From Mesorhizobium sp. WSM4904 (GTDB taxonomy: Bacteria > Pseudomonadota > Alphaproteobacteria > Rhizobiales > Rhizobiaceae), in assembly GCF_029674545.1 (NCBI RefSeq), contig NZ_CP121354.1, forward strand, positions 3,915,001-3,979,000: a stretch of DNA of 64,000 bases, given 5' to 3'. Shown piece after piece: positions 20,191 to 28,764 of this stretch. Under the pieces are notes generated by a model that was not told the DNA's origin, did not search any database, and saw nothing but the letters and a program-made list of their open reading frames with translations. The position numbers and the translations under genes are program-made. Every line of letters starts with the position of its first letter. Position 1 is the first letter of the stretch.

Positions 20191-20694
20191 ATGAAATCGA
20201 TGATGTTGTGTCTGCTCGCCGGCTGCCTGACGGCGGCGACGGACGCACGTGCCGACGATGCCGATTTCTTGCGCTCGTTTCAGGGCAGCTTCGCCGGCAA
20301 CGGCACCTACAAGGTAAGCGCCAGCGCGCCGACGGTGAATATCTCCTGCGACTTCAAATCCGGCGCTACCTCGACCTCGCTGTCGCTCGACGGCAAATGT
20401 CGCGGGCTCATCCTGATGACGCGGGAGATCAGCGCGGATCTGAAGGCCACCGGCAGGGGCTATAGCGGCGTCTATATCGGCTCGCGCACGGGACCGGCGC
20501 AGTTGAACGGCAGCCGCTCGGGCAATGCGCTCAATCTCGGCATCCGCTGGGCAAAGGAGGTCAATGGCGACCGCAAGGCGCAATTGACCGTCGAAAAGAC
20601 CGGCAGCGACGGCATGCGGCTGACCGTGACGGATGTCGATCCGAAAACCGGCAAGACCATGGTGACGAGCCGGATCGACCTGAAGCGCACCTGA
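20191..20694 (+). CDS. Hypothetical exported protein
   Basis: A 167-residue protein that I do not recognise. It starts with a Sec signal peptide (KSMMLCLLAGCLTAATDARA, likely cut at residues 21-22). The mature protein has the feel of a small beta barrel: GNGTYKVSASAPTVNISCDF, LDGKCRGLILMTREISADLK, YSGVYIGSRTGPAQLNGSR, then QLTVEKTGSDGMRLTV. Two cysteines (in ISCDF and GKCRG) could form a disulfide. The ATG at 20191 follows a very strong GGGGGAG site. It stands alone between two genes on the other strand and should be periplasmic. Confidence 0.75.
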   Translation: MKSMMLCLLAGCLTAATDARADDADFLRSFQGSFAGNGTYKVSASAPTVNISCDFKSGATSTSLSLDGKCRGLILMTREISADLKATGRGYSGVYIGSRTGPAQLNGSRSGNALNLGIRWAKEVNGDRKAQLTVEKTGSDGMRLTVTDVDPKTGKTMVTSRIDLKRT

Positions 20695-20718
20695 CCACCG
20701 CTGCACTGCCGGCCGGCT

Positions 20719-22035
20719 TCAATCCTCAAGCGGCTCGGGCGGATTGGCGCTGCGGCCCTTGCCGAACGTATAGCCTGTCTCGACGGCCTTTCTGCCGAAC
20801 TTGTCGCGCAGCTCGTCGATGGCCGTTTCGGCCAGCGCGCGCTTGCGCGACTGGAGGTCGACCAGATCCGGCGGGTCGGCCTTGCCGTCGTCGGAGAGAT
20901 CGCTGACGCCGATGCCGAGCAGCCGGAACTTCGTGCCGTCGGCCTCGCGTCGCAAGAGATCAAGCCCGGTCTGGAAGATGCGGTCGGCAAGTCGGGTCGG
21001 ATCGCCGAGCTGGCGGTTGCGGGTACGGAGCTTGAAATCCTGCGTCTTCAGCTTCAGCACCACTGTGCGTCCAGCAATGCCGGATTTCTTCAGCCGCGCC
21101 GAGACTTTCTCCGACAGCCCGCGCAGCACCGGCGCCAGTTCCGCCAGGGAGCCGATATCGTTGTCGAAAGTGGTTTCGGCCGACACGCTCTTGGCGTCGC
21201 CGTCCGGGTCGACGCGGCGGTCGTCCTCGCCGCGCGAAAGCCGGTAGAGCCGGTCGCCCATAACACCGTAGCGGCGCATCAGCTCGCCGCGCTCCATGCG
21301 CTGCAGCTGGGCGATCATGCGGATGCCGTCGCGCTCCAGCGTCGCGGCCAGCGCCTTGCCGACGCCCCAGATCATTGTCACCGGCTGCGCCGCGAGGAAG
21401 CTTGGCGCTTCGGCTTCGCCGATGACCGAAAAGCCGCGCGGCTTGCGGAAGTCCGACGCGATCTTGGCCAGGAATTTGCAGTAGGAAAGGCCGGAGGAAA
21501 CGGTGATGCCAAGCTCCTTTTCGACGGTCTGCGCGAAGCGGGCCAGCACAAGCGCCGGCGGCATGCCGTGCAGCCGCTCGGTGCCGGCGAGGTCGAGAAA
21601 CGCCTCGTCGATCGACAGCGGCTCGACCAGCGGCGTCAGCGCCTGCATCAGCGCGCGCACCTGGCGGCCGACGCCGACATATTTTTCCATGTTGGGCGGA
21701 ATGACCACGGCTTCGGGGCAGGCCTCGAGCGCCTTGAACATCGGCATCGCCGAGCGCACGCCCTGGATGCGGGCGATGTAGCAGGCGGTGGAGACGACGC
21801 CGCGCCTGCCGCCGCCGACGATCACCGGCTTGTCCTTCAGCGCGGGATTGTCGCGCTTTTCGATCGCCGCGTAGAAGGCGTCGCAGTCGATATGGGCAAT
21901 ATGCAGCCGGTAGAGCTCGGGATGGCGCACGAGCCGCGGACTGCCGCAGCGCTCGCAGCGGCGCGTCTCGGCGCGCTGCAGCGCCAGGCAGTCGCGGCAA
22001 AAACCGTGTTCGGGATTATTGACAGGAGCCGCCAT
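20719..22035 (-). CDS. dinB: DNA polymerase IV with N-terminal zinc finger
   Basis: A 438-residue Y-family lesion-bypass polymerase. After an unusual N-terminal four-cysteine finger (Cys13, 16, 27, 30: CRDC...CERC) comes the palm, with the catalytic aspartates in [14 protein letters not shown] and [13 protein letters not shown]. The helix-hairpin-helix region is [19 protein letters not shown], and a little-finger domain begins near [13 protein letters not shown]. The start is fixed by the LexA box at 22042-22056: an in-frame ATG at 22047 falls inside that box, so translation most likely begins at the ATG at 22035. Regulation by the SOS response is strongly suggested. The stop lies 24 bases from the end of the convergent exported-protein gene. 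Confidence 0.93.
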   Translation of the reverse strand: MAAPVNNPEHGFCRDCLALQRAETRRCERCGSPRLVRHPELYRLHIAHIDCDAFYAAIEKRDNPALKDKPVIVGGGRRGVVSTACYIARIQGVRSAMPMFKALEACPEAVVIPPNMEKYVGVGRQVRALMQALTPLVEPLSIDEAFLDLAGTERLHGMPPALVLARFAQTVEKELGITVSSGLSYCKFLAKIASDFRKPRGFSVIGEAEAPSFLAAQPVTMIWGVGKALAATLERDGIRMIAQLQRMERGELMRRYGVMGDRLYRLSRGEDDRRVDPDGDAKSVSAETTFDNDIGSLAELAPVLRGLSEKVSARLKKSGIAGRTVVLKLKTQDFKLRTRNRQLGDPTRLADRIFQTGLDLLRREADGTKFRLLGIGVSDLSDDGKADPPDLVDLQSRKRALAETAIDELRDKFGRKAVETGYTFGKGRSANPPEPLED

Positions 22036-22041
22036 CGCTGC

Positions 22042-22056
22042 GAACATAAAGAGAAC
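22042..22056 (-). promoter_or_regulatory. LexA (SOS) box of the dinB promoter
   Basis: On the strand of dinB the sequence reads GTTC-TCTTTAT-GTTC, an exact match to the direct-repeat LexA operator GTTC-N7-GTTC known in rhizobia and other alphaproteobacteria. It ends seven bases before the dinB start codon. The location implies a short leader and SOS induction of this polymerase. The divergent acetyltransferase gene begins 57 bases to the right and could also be affected. Confidence 0.85.
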
Positions 22057-22112
22057 AAACGCAATGGTACGACAGCGCAGGGCCGGCAACAAGCTTGGCC
22101 TGGGGAGAATGC

Positions 22113-22688
22113 ATGAGCACGACCATAGCACCGCTGACGCCTGAGCGCTGGGTCGACTTCGAGGACCTCTTCGGCAAGCAGGGCGCCTGTTACGGCTGCT
22201 GGTGCACGCATTTCCGGCTGACGCCGGCGGAGCGCCGGGCCAGCAACCGCGAACGCAACAAGGATCATATCAAGGCGCGTATCGAAGCCGGCCCGCCGCC
22301 GGGGCTTCTGGCTTTCGAGGACGGCAAGGCGGTCGGCTGGATGCAGATCGGCCCGCGCGCCGACGTGCCCGAATGGAACAATCAGGGCAGGGGTTCGGCG
22401 CCGGTAGATCCTGCCGATGCCGGCGATCCGAACGTCTGGGCGATCTCCTGCTTCTTCATCCGCGTCAAGGCGCGGGGCAGGGGCATCACGCACCGCCTCG
22501 TCGATGGCGGCATCGCCTTTGCCCGCGACAACGGCGCCAGGCTGCTGGAGGCCTGCCCGATCGACCTGTCGCGCGATTCGCGCTCGATCGGGCTGTTCGT
22601 CGGCTCGTCGCGGGTGTTCGAGAAGGCCGGGTTCGAGAGGCTTCTTGAGCGCAAGCCCGGCAGGCCGCTGATGCGGCTGGTGCTTTAG
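22113..22688 (+). CDS. GNAT family N-acetyltransferase
   Basis: A 191-residue protein. The N-terminal part has a Cys/Trp-rich segment ([20 protein letters not shown]) seen in a GNAT subgroup. The acetyl-CoA motif is [22 protein letters not shown], and the last part is [18 protein letters not shown]. The substrate is unknown. The ATG at 22113 has GGGGAG just upstream. It is divergent from dinB with a 77-base gap that holds the LexA box, so it may be SOS-linked, though the box is on the dinB side. Confidence 0.85.
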   Translation: MSTTIAPLTPERWVDFEDLFGKQGACYGCWCTHFRLTPAERRASNRERNKDHIKARIEAGPPPGLLAFEDGKAVGWMQIGPRADVPEWNNQGRGSAPVDPADAGDPNVWAISCFFIRVKARGRGITHRLVDGGIAFARDNGARLLEACPIDLSRDSRSIGLFVGSSRVFEKAGFERLLERKPGRPLMRLVL

Positions 22689-22790
22689 CGGCATGAGCTT
22701 TTGGCGTACAGTCGTCGTCTTGCGGCTGTAACGCATCTTTCCTACCAGAAGCACGAAACGATTTTCGCCTTCCGAGAACGGAGAACCGAC

Positions 22791-24299
22791 GTGAAGCGTA
22801 TTTTGCCAATTGTTGCGGCTCTTGCGGTCAGCGTGCCTGCTGTGGCCCAGACGGTCGACAGTCAGGGCGCCAAGCAGCTTTCCGACAATCTGGCGCGCTA
22901 CTTCGGCAGGCAGGCGTTCGACAAGGGCGTGCTCAAGGTCTCGGTCGAAGGCGGCGCCTACAAGATCGCGCTCGACATCAAGGCGCTGGTCGATGCCATG
23001 CCGAAAGAGAAGCCGCTGAGATTCGATCTCGCGCCCTATGCCTTGATGGTGAAGCCGCGCAGCGACGGATCCTGGGACGTCGCCTCGGATTTCTCGCAAA
23101 GCATGGCCTTCGAATTCAACGGGCCGGAGGGCCCGCAAAGCATGCAACTCGCGGTCAAGGACGGCAAGGGCACCGCCGTTTACGATCCGAATCTCGCCGC
23201 TTTCACCAGCGGCGCGAGCTCAATGGCCGGCATGACGATGACATCGCGGGAAGCCAAGCAGCAGGCGGACGTCACCGCTGGCGCCGGCACCGCGACCATT
23301 ACCGCCACCAAGTCGGCCAATGGCGGCGTCGACTTCACGGCGACGCAGAAGGTCTTGAGCTTCGTCGAGACGATCAAGATCGACGATCCCGACAATGGAA
23401 TGAGTTTTCCGCTGACGCTGAGAACGCCGGAACTGTCGGTGGATGCGAAGGGCAAGGGCGTGCGGACGAAGCCGCTGCTCGACCTGCTTGCCTTTGCCGT
23501 GGCCAATGAGGACGAAGCCAAGCTCAAGGCCAACCAAGCGGAGCTCAAGACGCTGCTGCAGGCCGCGCTGCCCGTGTGGGAAAGGATAGACGGCAACTAT
23601 GGCTTCAAGGATCTCGAGGTGGAGAGCCCTGTCGGCAAGTTCGGGGCAAAGCAGTTCAGCACGACGGTCGGCATGGACGGCGTCTCCCAGAGCGGCAAAG
23701 TCGACTACGCCATCAAGGCCTCCGACCTGACGATCCCGCAACAGACGCTGCCCGGCTGGAGCATCGCGCTGCTGCCGACGGATGTCGACCTCAATTTCGG
23801 CGGCGCCAATATCGATCTCGACACCATGGCGAAGAAGGCGATCGAGGCCTTTGATCTCAATAAGAATCCACCGCTGTCGGATGAGTTCGGCGACGCTCTG
23901 GTCGCCGATTTCCTGGCCAAGACGCCGAAATTGGTCCTCGGGCACAGCACGGTAAAGAACGGCAGCATCGAGGTCGCGATGGAAGGCGAGATGACGTTTC
24001 CGGGCAAGAAGCCGGATGCAACCGTCACCGTCGATGTCGCGGGCTACGACAAGATCGTCGAGGCCTTGCAGGAGGGTGCCAAGAGCGATGCGCAATTGGC
24101 GCAGGCGTTCCCCTTCGCGCTCGCCGTCAAGGGTTTTGGCAAGACACTGCCGGATGGCCGGCTAGAGTGGGTGATCAATGCCAAGGCCGACGGCTCGGTC
24201 AAGGTCAATGGCGCCATGCTGAAGCCGGCCGATGCGGTTCAGGACGACGGCTCGGGCCAGGATGACAATGGCGGGGCAGGGGCGAAACTGCAGCCCTGA
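22791..24299 (+). CDS. Exported DUF2125-like protein
   Basis: A 502-residue secreted protein starting at GTG 22791 with GGAGAA upstream. A short signal peptide (KRILPIVAALAVSVPAVA, cut before QTVDS) precedes a long mature part rich in repeated beta-strand patterns: YKIALDIKALVDAMPKEKP, FDLAPYALMVKPRSDGSW, FVETIKIDDPDNGMSFPLTL and DGRLEWVINAKADGSVKVNG. The domain order resembles rhizobial DUF2125 proteins of the envelope; I am not sure of the family name. The C-terminal 20 residues are Asp/Gly-rich and probably disordered. The gene ends ten bases from a convergent stop. Confidence 0.72.
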   Translation: MKRILPIVAALAVSVPAVAQTVDSQGAKQLSDNLARYFGRQAFDKGVLKVSVEGGAYKIALDIKALVDAMPKEKPLRFDLAPYALMVKPRSDGSWDVASDFSQSMAFEFNGPEGPQSMQLAVKDGKGTAVYDPNLAAFTSGASSMAGMTMTSREAKQQADVTAGAGTATITATKSANGGVDFTATQKVLSFVETIKIDDPDNGMSFPLTLRTPELSVDAKGKGVRTKPLLDLLAFAVANEDEAKLKANQAELKTLLQAALPVWERIDGNYGFKDLEVESPVGKFGAKQFSTTVGMDGVSQSGKVDYAIKASDLTIPQQTLPGWSIALLPTDVDLNFGGANIDLDTMAKKAIEAFDLNKNPPLSDEFGDALVADFLAKTPKLVLGHSTVKNGSIEVAMEGEMTFPGKKPDATVTVDVAGYDKIVEALQEGAKSDAQLAQAFPFALAVKGFGKTLPDGRLEWVINAKADGSVKVNGAMLKPADAVQDDGSGQDDNGGAGAKLQP

Positions 24300-24308
24300 A
24301 CGCTCAAG

Positions 24309-24962
24309 TCATAGCCCCAGCGCGCCCGCGATCTTCGGCGCAGCCTCGCGCCAGTTGTCGACAGCGGTGATGTCGTCCGGCGTCGGCGGCAGGAAGGCGC
24401 GCAGCGCATTGTCGGCCATCAGGTGGAAGAGGTGCGCGTCGGCGACCGAGTAGCGCGCCGACATCAGATTGGAGGGCTGGTCGTCGACGAAGGCGACGGG
24501 CCTTCCCTTGGCGCCGCGCAGCCTGGCGATGGCCGGTCCTTTCGCCATTTCCGTGGTCAGCAGCGGGTAGTTGAGGCCGAGTGCGTCGAGATGCGCGCGG
24601 CGCACGGCACGATGCTTGTGCGGCATCGCGGTCAGGAGCACGATCTCGGCGCGCCGCCCGAGCGACGCCAGCGCTTCCGCCGCACCGTCGGTGATGCTTT
24701 GCCAATCGGCCTGGGCATCGAAGAAATCGCCGAGAAGGGCCGTGACCTCGGCCTGCTCGATCAGCCGGCCGGACGCCGTCTCGGCGATGTTGCCGGTGAG
24801 CCGGAAGGAGGCGAGCGTCAGCCGGAAGCCGCGCGTCTTCAGGAAATGCGGGAACGGCCGGACGAATTCGAGCACGACGTCGTCCACGTCGAGCACCAAG
24901 AGCGGCCGGTCGTCGGCGGCAAGCTCCTCGATCTGGCGCGCGGTCTCGGGATCGTCGCTCAT
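24309..24962 (-). CDS. HAD-superfamily hydrolase
   Basis: A 217-residue protein. Motif I reads LLVLDVDDVVLEF, with the aspartates of the HAD nucleophile and acid/base. Motif II is IVLLTAMPHKHR (Thr), Lys is in TEMAKGPAIA, and motif III is PVAFVDDQPSN. It is a probable phosphatase of unknown substrate. Its ATG at 24962 overlaps the stop codon of the DUF3572 gene by four bases (ATGA), so the two form an operon divergent from divK. Confidence 0.85.
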   Translation of the reverse strand: MSDDPETARQIEELAADDRPLLVLDVDDVVLEFVRPFPHFLKTRGFRLTLASFRLTGNIAETASGRLIEQAEVTALLGDFFDAQADWQSITDGAAEALASLGRRAEIVLLTAMPHKHRAVRRAHLDALGLNYPLLTTEMAKGPAIARLRGAKGRPVAFVDDQPSNLMSARYSVADAHLFHLMADNALRAFLPPTPDDITAVDNWREAAPKIAGALGL

Positions 24963-25258
24963 GTCGAACGCTCATGGTCGTCATTGCCGAGCGGCAGCGC
25001 CCGCAAGGCCTTGCCGACGGCGGCCGGCGGCGTGCCGGTCTCCTCGGCGAAGCGTAGGAGCGTCGGCTCGTGGGCGAGGATGAACTGCAGCACCCCGGCA
25101 AGAAAGCCCGGCTCCTCAGCCGCCTTGCGGATCGAGTTTGCCTCGATCCCGGTGACCGCCAGGAAGCGGGGCAACAGCTCCGGATCGCCGGCGATGAAGC
25201 CCAGCGCCCTGACGGCAAGGGTTTCCGCCTCCTCGCGCATTGACGCTGCGTTCGCCAT
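24959..25258 (-). CDS. DUF3572 protein
   Basis: A 99-residue, mostly helical, cytoplasmic protein with the family pattern ALGFIAGDPELLPRFLAVTGIEANSIRKAA followed by FLAGVLQFILAHEPTLLRFAEETG. The function is unknown. In rhizobia it sits beside divK and dinB, as here, which supports the call. The ATG at 25258 has AAAGG six bases upstream; an ATG six codons later is possible. It is first in a two-gene operon with the HAD hydrolase. Confidence 0.85.
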   Translation of the reverse strand: MANAASMREEAETLAVRALGFIAGDPELLPRFLAVTGIEANSIRKAAEEPGFLAGVLQFILAHEPTLLRFAEETGTPPAAVGKALRALPLGNDDHERST

Positions 25259-25394
25259 CGCTACCTTTGCTGATGTGGATTTTGAGTCTTCCATCCGAAG
25301 TAATGGCAAGCGTCGCCTGCGGCAAGCCTCAGCCGCTTCGGCCCTGCACCCGCAAGCGGAATCGGTGTGCTTTTCCAACGGCTGATTTGCGTTT

Positions 25395-25411
25395 CGTCAA
25401 TGATATTGACG
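25395..25411. promoter_or_regulatory. Perfect inverted repeat upstream of divK
   Basis: CGTCAAT-GAT-ATTGACG: seven-base arms with a three-base spacer, 85 bases before the divK start. The right arm contains TTGACG, a plausible -35 box, so a dimeric protein bound here could control divK. I do not recognise the regulator. Confidence 0.5.
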
Positions 25412-25495
25412 TAAGGTACGTGCGGGTTGGGTGCGATCCGGCAAGGACGCATGACGGCGGTCTTCGGTTCCGGGGACAGTCGGGACGGGAAATTG

Positions 25496-25867
25496 ATGGC
25501 TAAGAAGGTCATGATCGTCGAGGACAATGAGCTCAACATGAAGCTCTTTCGGGACCTCATCGAAGCCAGCGGTTACGAGACGGTTCGCACACGCAATGGC
25601 CTGGAAGCGCTTGATCTCGCGCGCCAGCATCGGCCCGACCTGATCCTCATGGACATCCAGTTGCCCGAGGTTTCGGGCCTGGAGGTGACCAAATGGCTGA
25701 AGGAAGACGACGAATTGCATTCTATCCCGGTCATCGCCGTCACCGCCTTCGCGATGAAGGGCGATGAGGAGCGCATCCGCCAGGGCGGTTGCGAGGCCTA
25801 TATCTCCAAGCCGATCTCGGTGCCGCGCTTCATCGAGACGATCAAATCCTATCTGGGCGATGCCTGA
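25496..25867 (+). CDS. divK: Single-domain cell-cycle response regulator DivK
   Basis: A 123-residue receiver domain with no output domain. The phosphoacceptor is Asp53 in [13 protein letters not shown], with acidic residues in [10 protein letters not shown], a Thr in [11 protein letters not shown] and Lys in [11 protein letters not shown]. DivK is phosphorylated by DivJ/PleC-type kinases and acts on the CtrA phosphorelay that controls asymmetric division. The length equals the known proteins. The ATG at 25496 follows GACGGGA. pleD begins 21 bases after the stop, so the two are cotranscribed as in Caulobacter and rhizobia. Confidence 0.95.
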   Translation: MAKKVMIVEDNELNMKLFRDLIEASGYETVRTRNGLEALDLARQHRPDLILMDIQLPEVSGLEVTKWLKEDDELHSIPVIAVTAFAMKGDEERIRQGGCEAYISKPISVPRFIETIKSYLGDA

Positions 25868-25888
25868 TGCCGAGCCGGAGCCTTTGAA

Positions 25889-27262
25889 ATGACCGCGCGG
25901 ATCCTCGTCGTCGATGACATTCCCGCCAATGTGCGGCTGCTGGAGGTCCGGCTGCTCGCCGAATATTTCGAGGTGCTGACGGCCGGCAACGGCCCGGACG
26001 CGATCGAAACCTGCGAAAATGGCAAGGTCGATGTCGTGCTGCTCGACGTTATGATGCCCGGCATGGACGGCTTCGAGGTGTGCAGGCGGCTAAAGAGCGA
26101 CCCGGCGACCTCGCATATTCCCGTGGTCATGATCACCGCGCTCGACCAGGTGTCGGACCGAGTGCGCGGCCTCGAGGCCGGCGCCGACGATTTTCTCACC
26201 AAGCCGGTGAACGACCTGCAGCTGATGACGCGGGTGAAGAGCCTGGTCAGACTGAAGTCACTGACCGACGAATTGCGGCTGCGCGCCTCGACCACGCGCA
26301 ACATCGGCATCGAGGAGCTTTTGAGCCGCAACTTCGCCACGGAAGACACCAAGCCCAGCGTGCTTCTGGTCGACGAGCGCAAGTCGTCGATCGAGCGCAT
26401 CCGCAAGATGCTGCGCGGCAGCGCCGAGCTCGACGTCGCCACCGATCCGAATGCCGGCTTCTTCCAGGCCGCCGAAACTTCCTATGAGTGCGTGCTGGTC
26501 TCGACGGCCTTCTCCGATTTCGATCCGCTCAGGCTCTGTTCGCAACTGCGCTCGCTCGACCGCACCCGCTTCCTGCCGATCATCCTTTTGGCCGATGAGG
26601 GCGAGGAGGGGCGCATCATCCGGGGCCTCGAGCTCGGCATCAACGACTATCTGACGCGGCCGATCGACCAGCACGAGCTGACGGCGCGCCTGCGTACGCA
26701 GGTGCGGCGCAAGCGCTACAACGACCAGCTGCGCGCCAGCGTCACCCAGACCATCGAGATGGCGGTGACCGATGGGCTGACGGGGCTGCACAACCGCCGC
26801 TACCTCGACAGTCATCTGCAGACGCTGTTCGACCGCGCCGTGGCGCGGCGGCGGCCGCTGTCTGTGATGATCACCGATCTCGACCGCTTCAAGTCCGTCA
26901 ACGACGCTCACGGCCATGACGGGGGTGACGACGTGCTGCGCGAGTTCGCGCGGCGGCTGCGCAAGAACGTGCGCGGCATCGACCTCGCCTGCCGGTTCGG
27001 CGGCGAGGAATTCGTCGTGGTCATGCCCGACACCGATGGGCTCGTCGCCGAGAAGGTGGCCGAGCGAATCCGCGCCGAGATCGCACAGGTGCCCTTCGCA
27101 GTCGGGACCGACGGCAAGACGATCGACGTGACGGTCAGCGTCGGCGTGTCGTCGGTGCTTAAGGGATCTGATACGGTCGCGGCGCTGATGAAGCGTGCCG
27201 ATCTTGCGCTCTACGAAGCCAAGAGCGGCGGCCGCAACCGGGTTGTCGCCAAGGCTGCCTAG
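25889..27262 (+). CDS. pleD: Diguanylate cyclase response regulator PleD
   Basis: A 457-residue protein. The first receiver has Asp53 (VVLLDVMMPGMDG), a second divergent receiver spans about residues 155-270, and a GGDEF domain has the active site GGEEF at about 371-375. The inhibitory I-site RGID lies at the right spacing before it, so feedback control by c-di-GMP is expected. It makes c-di-GMP when phosphorylated and moves to a cell pole during development. Its stop codon lies within the first hairpin of a RIME-like repeat. Confidence 0.95.
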   Translation: MTARILVVDDIPANVRLLEVRLLAEYFEVLTAGNGPDAIETCENGKVDVVLLDVMMPGMDGFEVCRRLKSDPATSHIPVVMITALDQVSDRVRGLEAGADDFLTKPVNDLQLMTRVKSLVRLKSLTDELRLRASTTRNIGIEELLSRNFATEDTKPSVLLVDERKSSIERIRKMLRGSAELDVATDPNAGFFQAAETSYECVLVSTAFSDFDPLRLCSQLRSLDRTRFLPIILLADEGEEGRIIRGLELGINDYLTRPIDQHELTARLRTQVRRKRYNDQLRASVTQTIEMAVTDGLTGLHNRRYLDSHLQTLFDRAVARRRPLSVMITDLDRFKSVNDAHGHDGGDDVLREFARRLRKNVRGIDLACRFGGEEFVVVMPDTDGLVAEKVAERIRAEIAQVPFAVGTDGKTIDVTVSVGVSSVLKGSDTVAALMKRADLALYEAKSGGRNRVVAKAA

Positions 27263-27359
27263 GCGCGTCGCGCTGAACGGATTTGGGCGACGCGACTTAG
27301 GTCTTTTGATCTATGCATGCCGTTTTCTCAAAACCGCCACATACTTTTGAGCGACATGC
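27258..27359. repeat. RIME-like two-hairpin repeat, copy 1
   Basis: The first palindrome (27258-27301) pairs CCTAGGCGCGTCG with CGACGCGACTTAGG. After a spacer containing TCTTTTGAT, the second palindrome (27315-27359) pairs GCATGCCGTTTTCTCAAAA with CTTTTGAGCGACATGC. The layout matches copies at 27749 and 62823 and recalls the rhizobial intergenic mosaic elements (RIME). It overlaps the pleD stop codon and may also shape the 3' end of that mRNA. Confidence 0.75.
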
Positions 27360-27748
27360 GTTGGTGGAAGCAGCGAATATCGGATCATCCAGCAAGGTTA
27401 GGAATTTACCTTAACCCAAGCGATTCGCCAGCCGTGGTTAAGAAATGGTTGATTTTCATACGTTCTTGCGCAAATCTGCGTCGCATAGACCGAAGACGAA
27501 GCCGGCACGAGGGTAGACTGCCCGGCTCGATCCGAAAAATACCCCATGATGCTCAGGTCCGCCGCATCTCCTGGGTCCGTGGGGTCGGCCGGCCGGCGCT
27601 GGCACATAGTGGCCTCCTCGTACCGCTGCCAACCGCCGACCGGCCCCCATTTCCCGCAAATATGTTCAACCTCGCGCACAAACGGGCTGGAACCGTTTTC
27701 GCCCTGGGCCCTCGGCCACGGGCAGGAAACGGCCCATAGATCCGTTGG
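27360..27748. other. Unassigned stretch between two RIME-like repeats
   Basis: Apart from the weak small-protein candidate I find no gene. A TTAA-GAAATGG-TTGA sequence at 27438-27452 is one base away from the CtrA motif TTAA-N7-TTAA, but no obvious gene start is near. I looked for SRP RNA, RNase P RNA, tmRNA and tRNA features and saw none. Confidence 0.35.
27398..27607 (-). CDS. Candidate small protein (69 residues), uncertain
   Basis: An open frame from an ATG at 27607 that has a strong GAGGAGG site five bases upstream. The translation (MCQRRPADPTDPGDAADLSI... ending WRIAWVKVNS) matches nothing I know and has no signal peptide or membrane helix. It lies between two RIME-like repeats in a gap of about 780 bases. 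The good ribosome site is the only positive sign. It could equally be chance. Confidence 0.22.
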   Translation of the reverse strand: MCQRRPADPTDPGDAADLSIMGYFSDRAGQSTLVPASSSVYATQICARTYENQPFLNHGWRIAWVKVNS

Positions 27749-27851
27749 CTAAGCGCGTCGCGATCCTTCGGATTCGCTCCCTGCGCTTTTAGGCTTTTGA
27801 TTTTGCGCATGTCTTTGTCCCGAAACCGGTTCCCACTTTCGGGAGACATGC
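27749..27851. repeat. RIME-like two-hairpin repeat, copy 2
   Basis: The first palindrome (27749-27792) runs from CTAAGCGCGTCGCGATCC to CCCTGCGCTTTTAG. The second (27807-27851) pairs GCATGTCTTTGTCCCGAAA with CTTTCGGGAGACATGC. It is very close in sequence to copy 3 at 62823-62925, including the spacer TTTTGATTTT. Confidence 0.8.
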
Positions 27852-27991
27852 TTTAGCTCCGGTGCACGGCGGTCTAACGACCGGTCGCAGCGCCCATCGC
27901 TTCATCATCGCAGGGTTTCCGCGACGCCACTTCGCGGCTTGCTCCGCCTGGGATGAAACGAACACTGGATCTTGGCCGCCAGTTCAAACAA

Positions 27992-28016
27992 AAACGCCGC
28001 CCAGTGGGCGGCGTTT
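27992..28016 (-). terminator. Intrinsic terminator of rpmG
   Basis: An 11-base-pair stem (AAACGCCGCCC with GGGCGGCGTTT) and a three-base loop, 22 bases past the rpmG stop. In the direction of rpmG it is followed by a T-rich tail (TTTTTGTTTG). This is a standard rho-independent terminator. Confidence 0.88.
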
Positions 28017-28038
28017 CGGCATTTCCAGGATGACCAGA

Positions 28039-28206
28039 TTACTTGATCTTGGTTTCCTTGAACTCGACATGCTTCTTGGCGATCGGGTCGTACTTGCGGA
28101 ACGACAGCTTGTCCGTCTTGGTGCGGCTGTTCTTGCTGGTCACGTAGAAGAAACCGGTGTCGGCGGTCGACAGAAGCTTGATCTTGATGTTTGCGGCTTT
28201 GGCCAT
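28039..28206 (-). CDS. rpmG: 50S ribosomal protein L33
   Basis: A 55-residue ribosomal protein: [34 protein letters not shown], then [19 protein letters not shown] at the end. It is part of the large subunit near the E site. This form lacks the CxxC zinc pairs of some L33 proteins. Its length fits the alphaproteobacterial protein exactly. A good terminator follows. The reading frame of the upstream SnoaL-like gene runs 67 bases into this gene, which is unusual for a highly expressed ribosomal gene. Confidence 0.95.
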   Translation of the reverse strand: MAKAANIKIKLLSTADTGFFYVTSKNSRTKTDKLSFRKYDPIAKKHVEFKETKIK

Positions 28207-28724
28207 GATGTTCGTCCGTTAATGTTCGTGGAGTTTTGGCCGCTGGAGCACGGGGAAACACCCGGACGCGGGAAACTTGGCGCGACACATAAAGAACGCG
28301 CCCGGAAAGTCAAGCCCGCGAGGGCTTTCGCGATCGTTTCGGTTCGGGTGCCAACAGCGGGCCATGGAAGTATGGACGGCTGATCGATCACCCAAAGCCA
28401 AGTCCCGTCGCCTTGCCGGTGGGCAATTTCCACAGTCACCGTGCCATCGGGAAGCCGCGTGGAGGTGAGCGCCAAATCTCCGTTGACGATGGCCGGACGC
28501 TGATCTCCAAGCTCAAATCTTTGCCCCGCGGCCACCAGCTTGGCGTAGAAGCTGCGGATGGCGTCCCTGCCGCGCGCCAACTGTGCGCCGCCGGTGTGGA
28601 GGACGGCATCGGGCTCGTAGAGAGCCGCCATGCCTGCCGCATCTCCCGCCTGCTGGCGAGAAACCAACAGCCGCGCCAGATCCTGAGGGTCGTATGCAGG
28701 CTTACGGGTAGCCTCGTCACTCAT
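28140..28724 (-). CDS. SnoaL/NTF2-like protein (YybH type) with a read-through tail
   Basis: Residues 1 to about 130 form a SnoaL-like cone: [49 protein letters not shown], then [35 protein letters not shown]. Such domains bind or isomerise small molecules; the role here is unknown. The family usually ends soon after the WLWVIDQPS strand. Here the frame stays open for about 60 low-conservation residues and ends inside rpmG, so the natural stop may have been lost or a frameshift may exist. The ATG at 28724 is the only good start. The gene lies about 40 bases after the YqfO-like gene. Confidence 0.7.
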   Translation of the reverse strand: MSDEATRKPAYDPQDLARLLVSRQQAGDAAGMAALYEPDAVLHTGGAQLARGRDAIRSFYAKLVAAGQRFELGDQRPAIVNGDLALTSTRLPDGTVTVEIAHRQGDGTWLWVIDQPSILPWPAVGTRTETIAKALAGLTFRARSLCVAPSFPRPGVSPCSSGQNSTNINGRTSWPKPQTSRSSFCRPPTPVSST

Positions 28725-28764
28725 GGCGCGACTTCGTTCATCGGGCGATTTCCCAGTTCCGGCA

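Noticed and set aside
27360-27748. Possible structured RNA in the pleD-rpmG gap
   Set aside because: I looked for the conserved cores of RNase P RNA, SRP RNA and tmRNA on both strands and found none.
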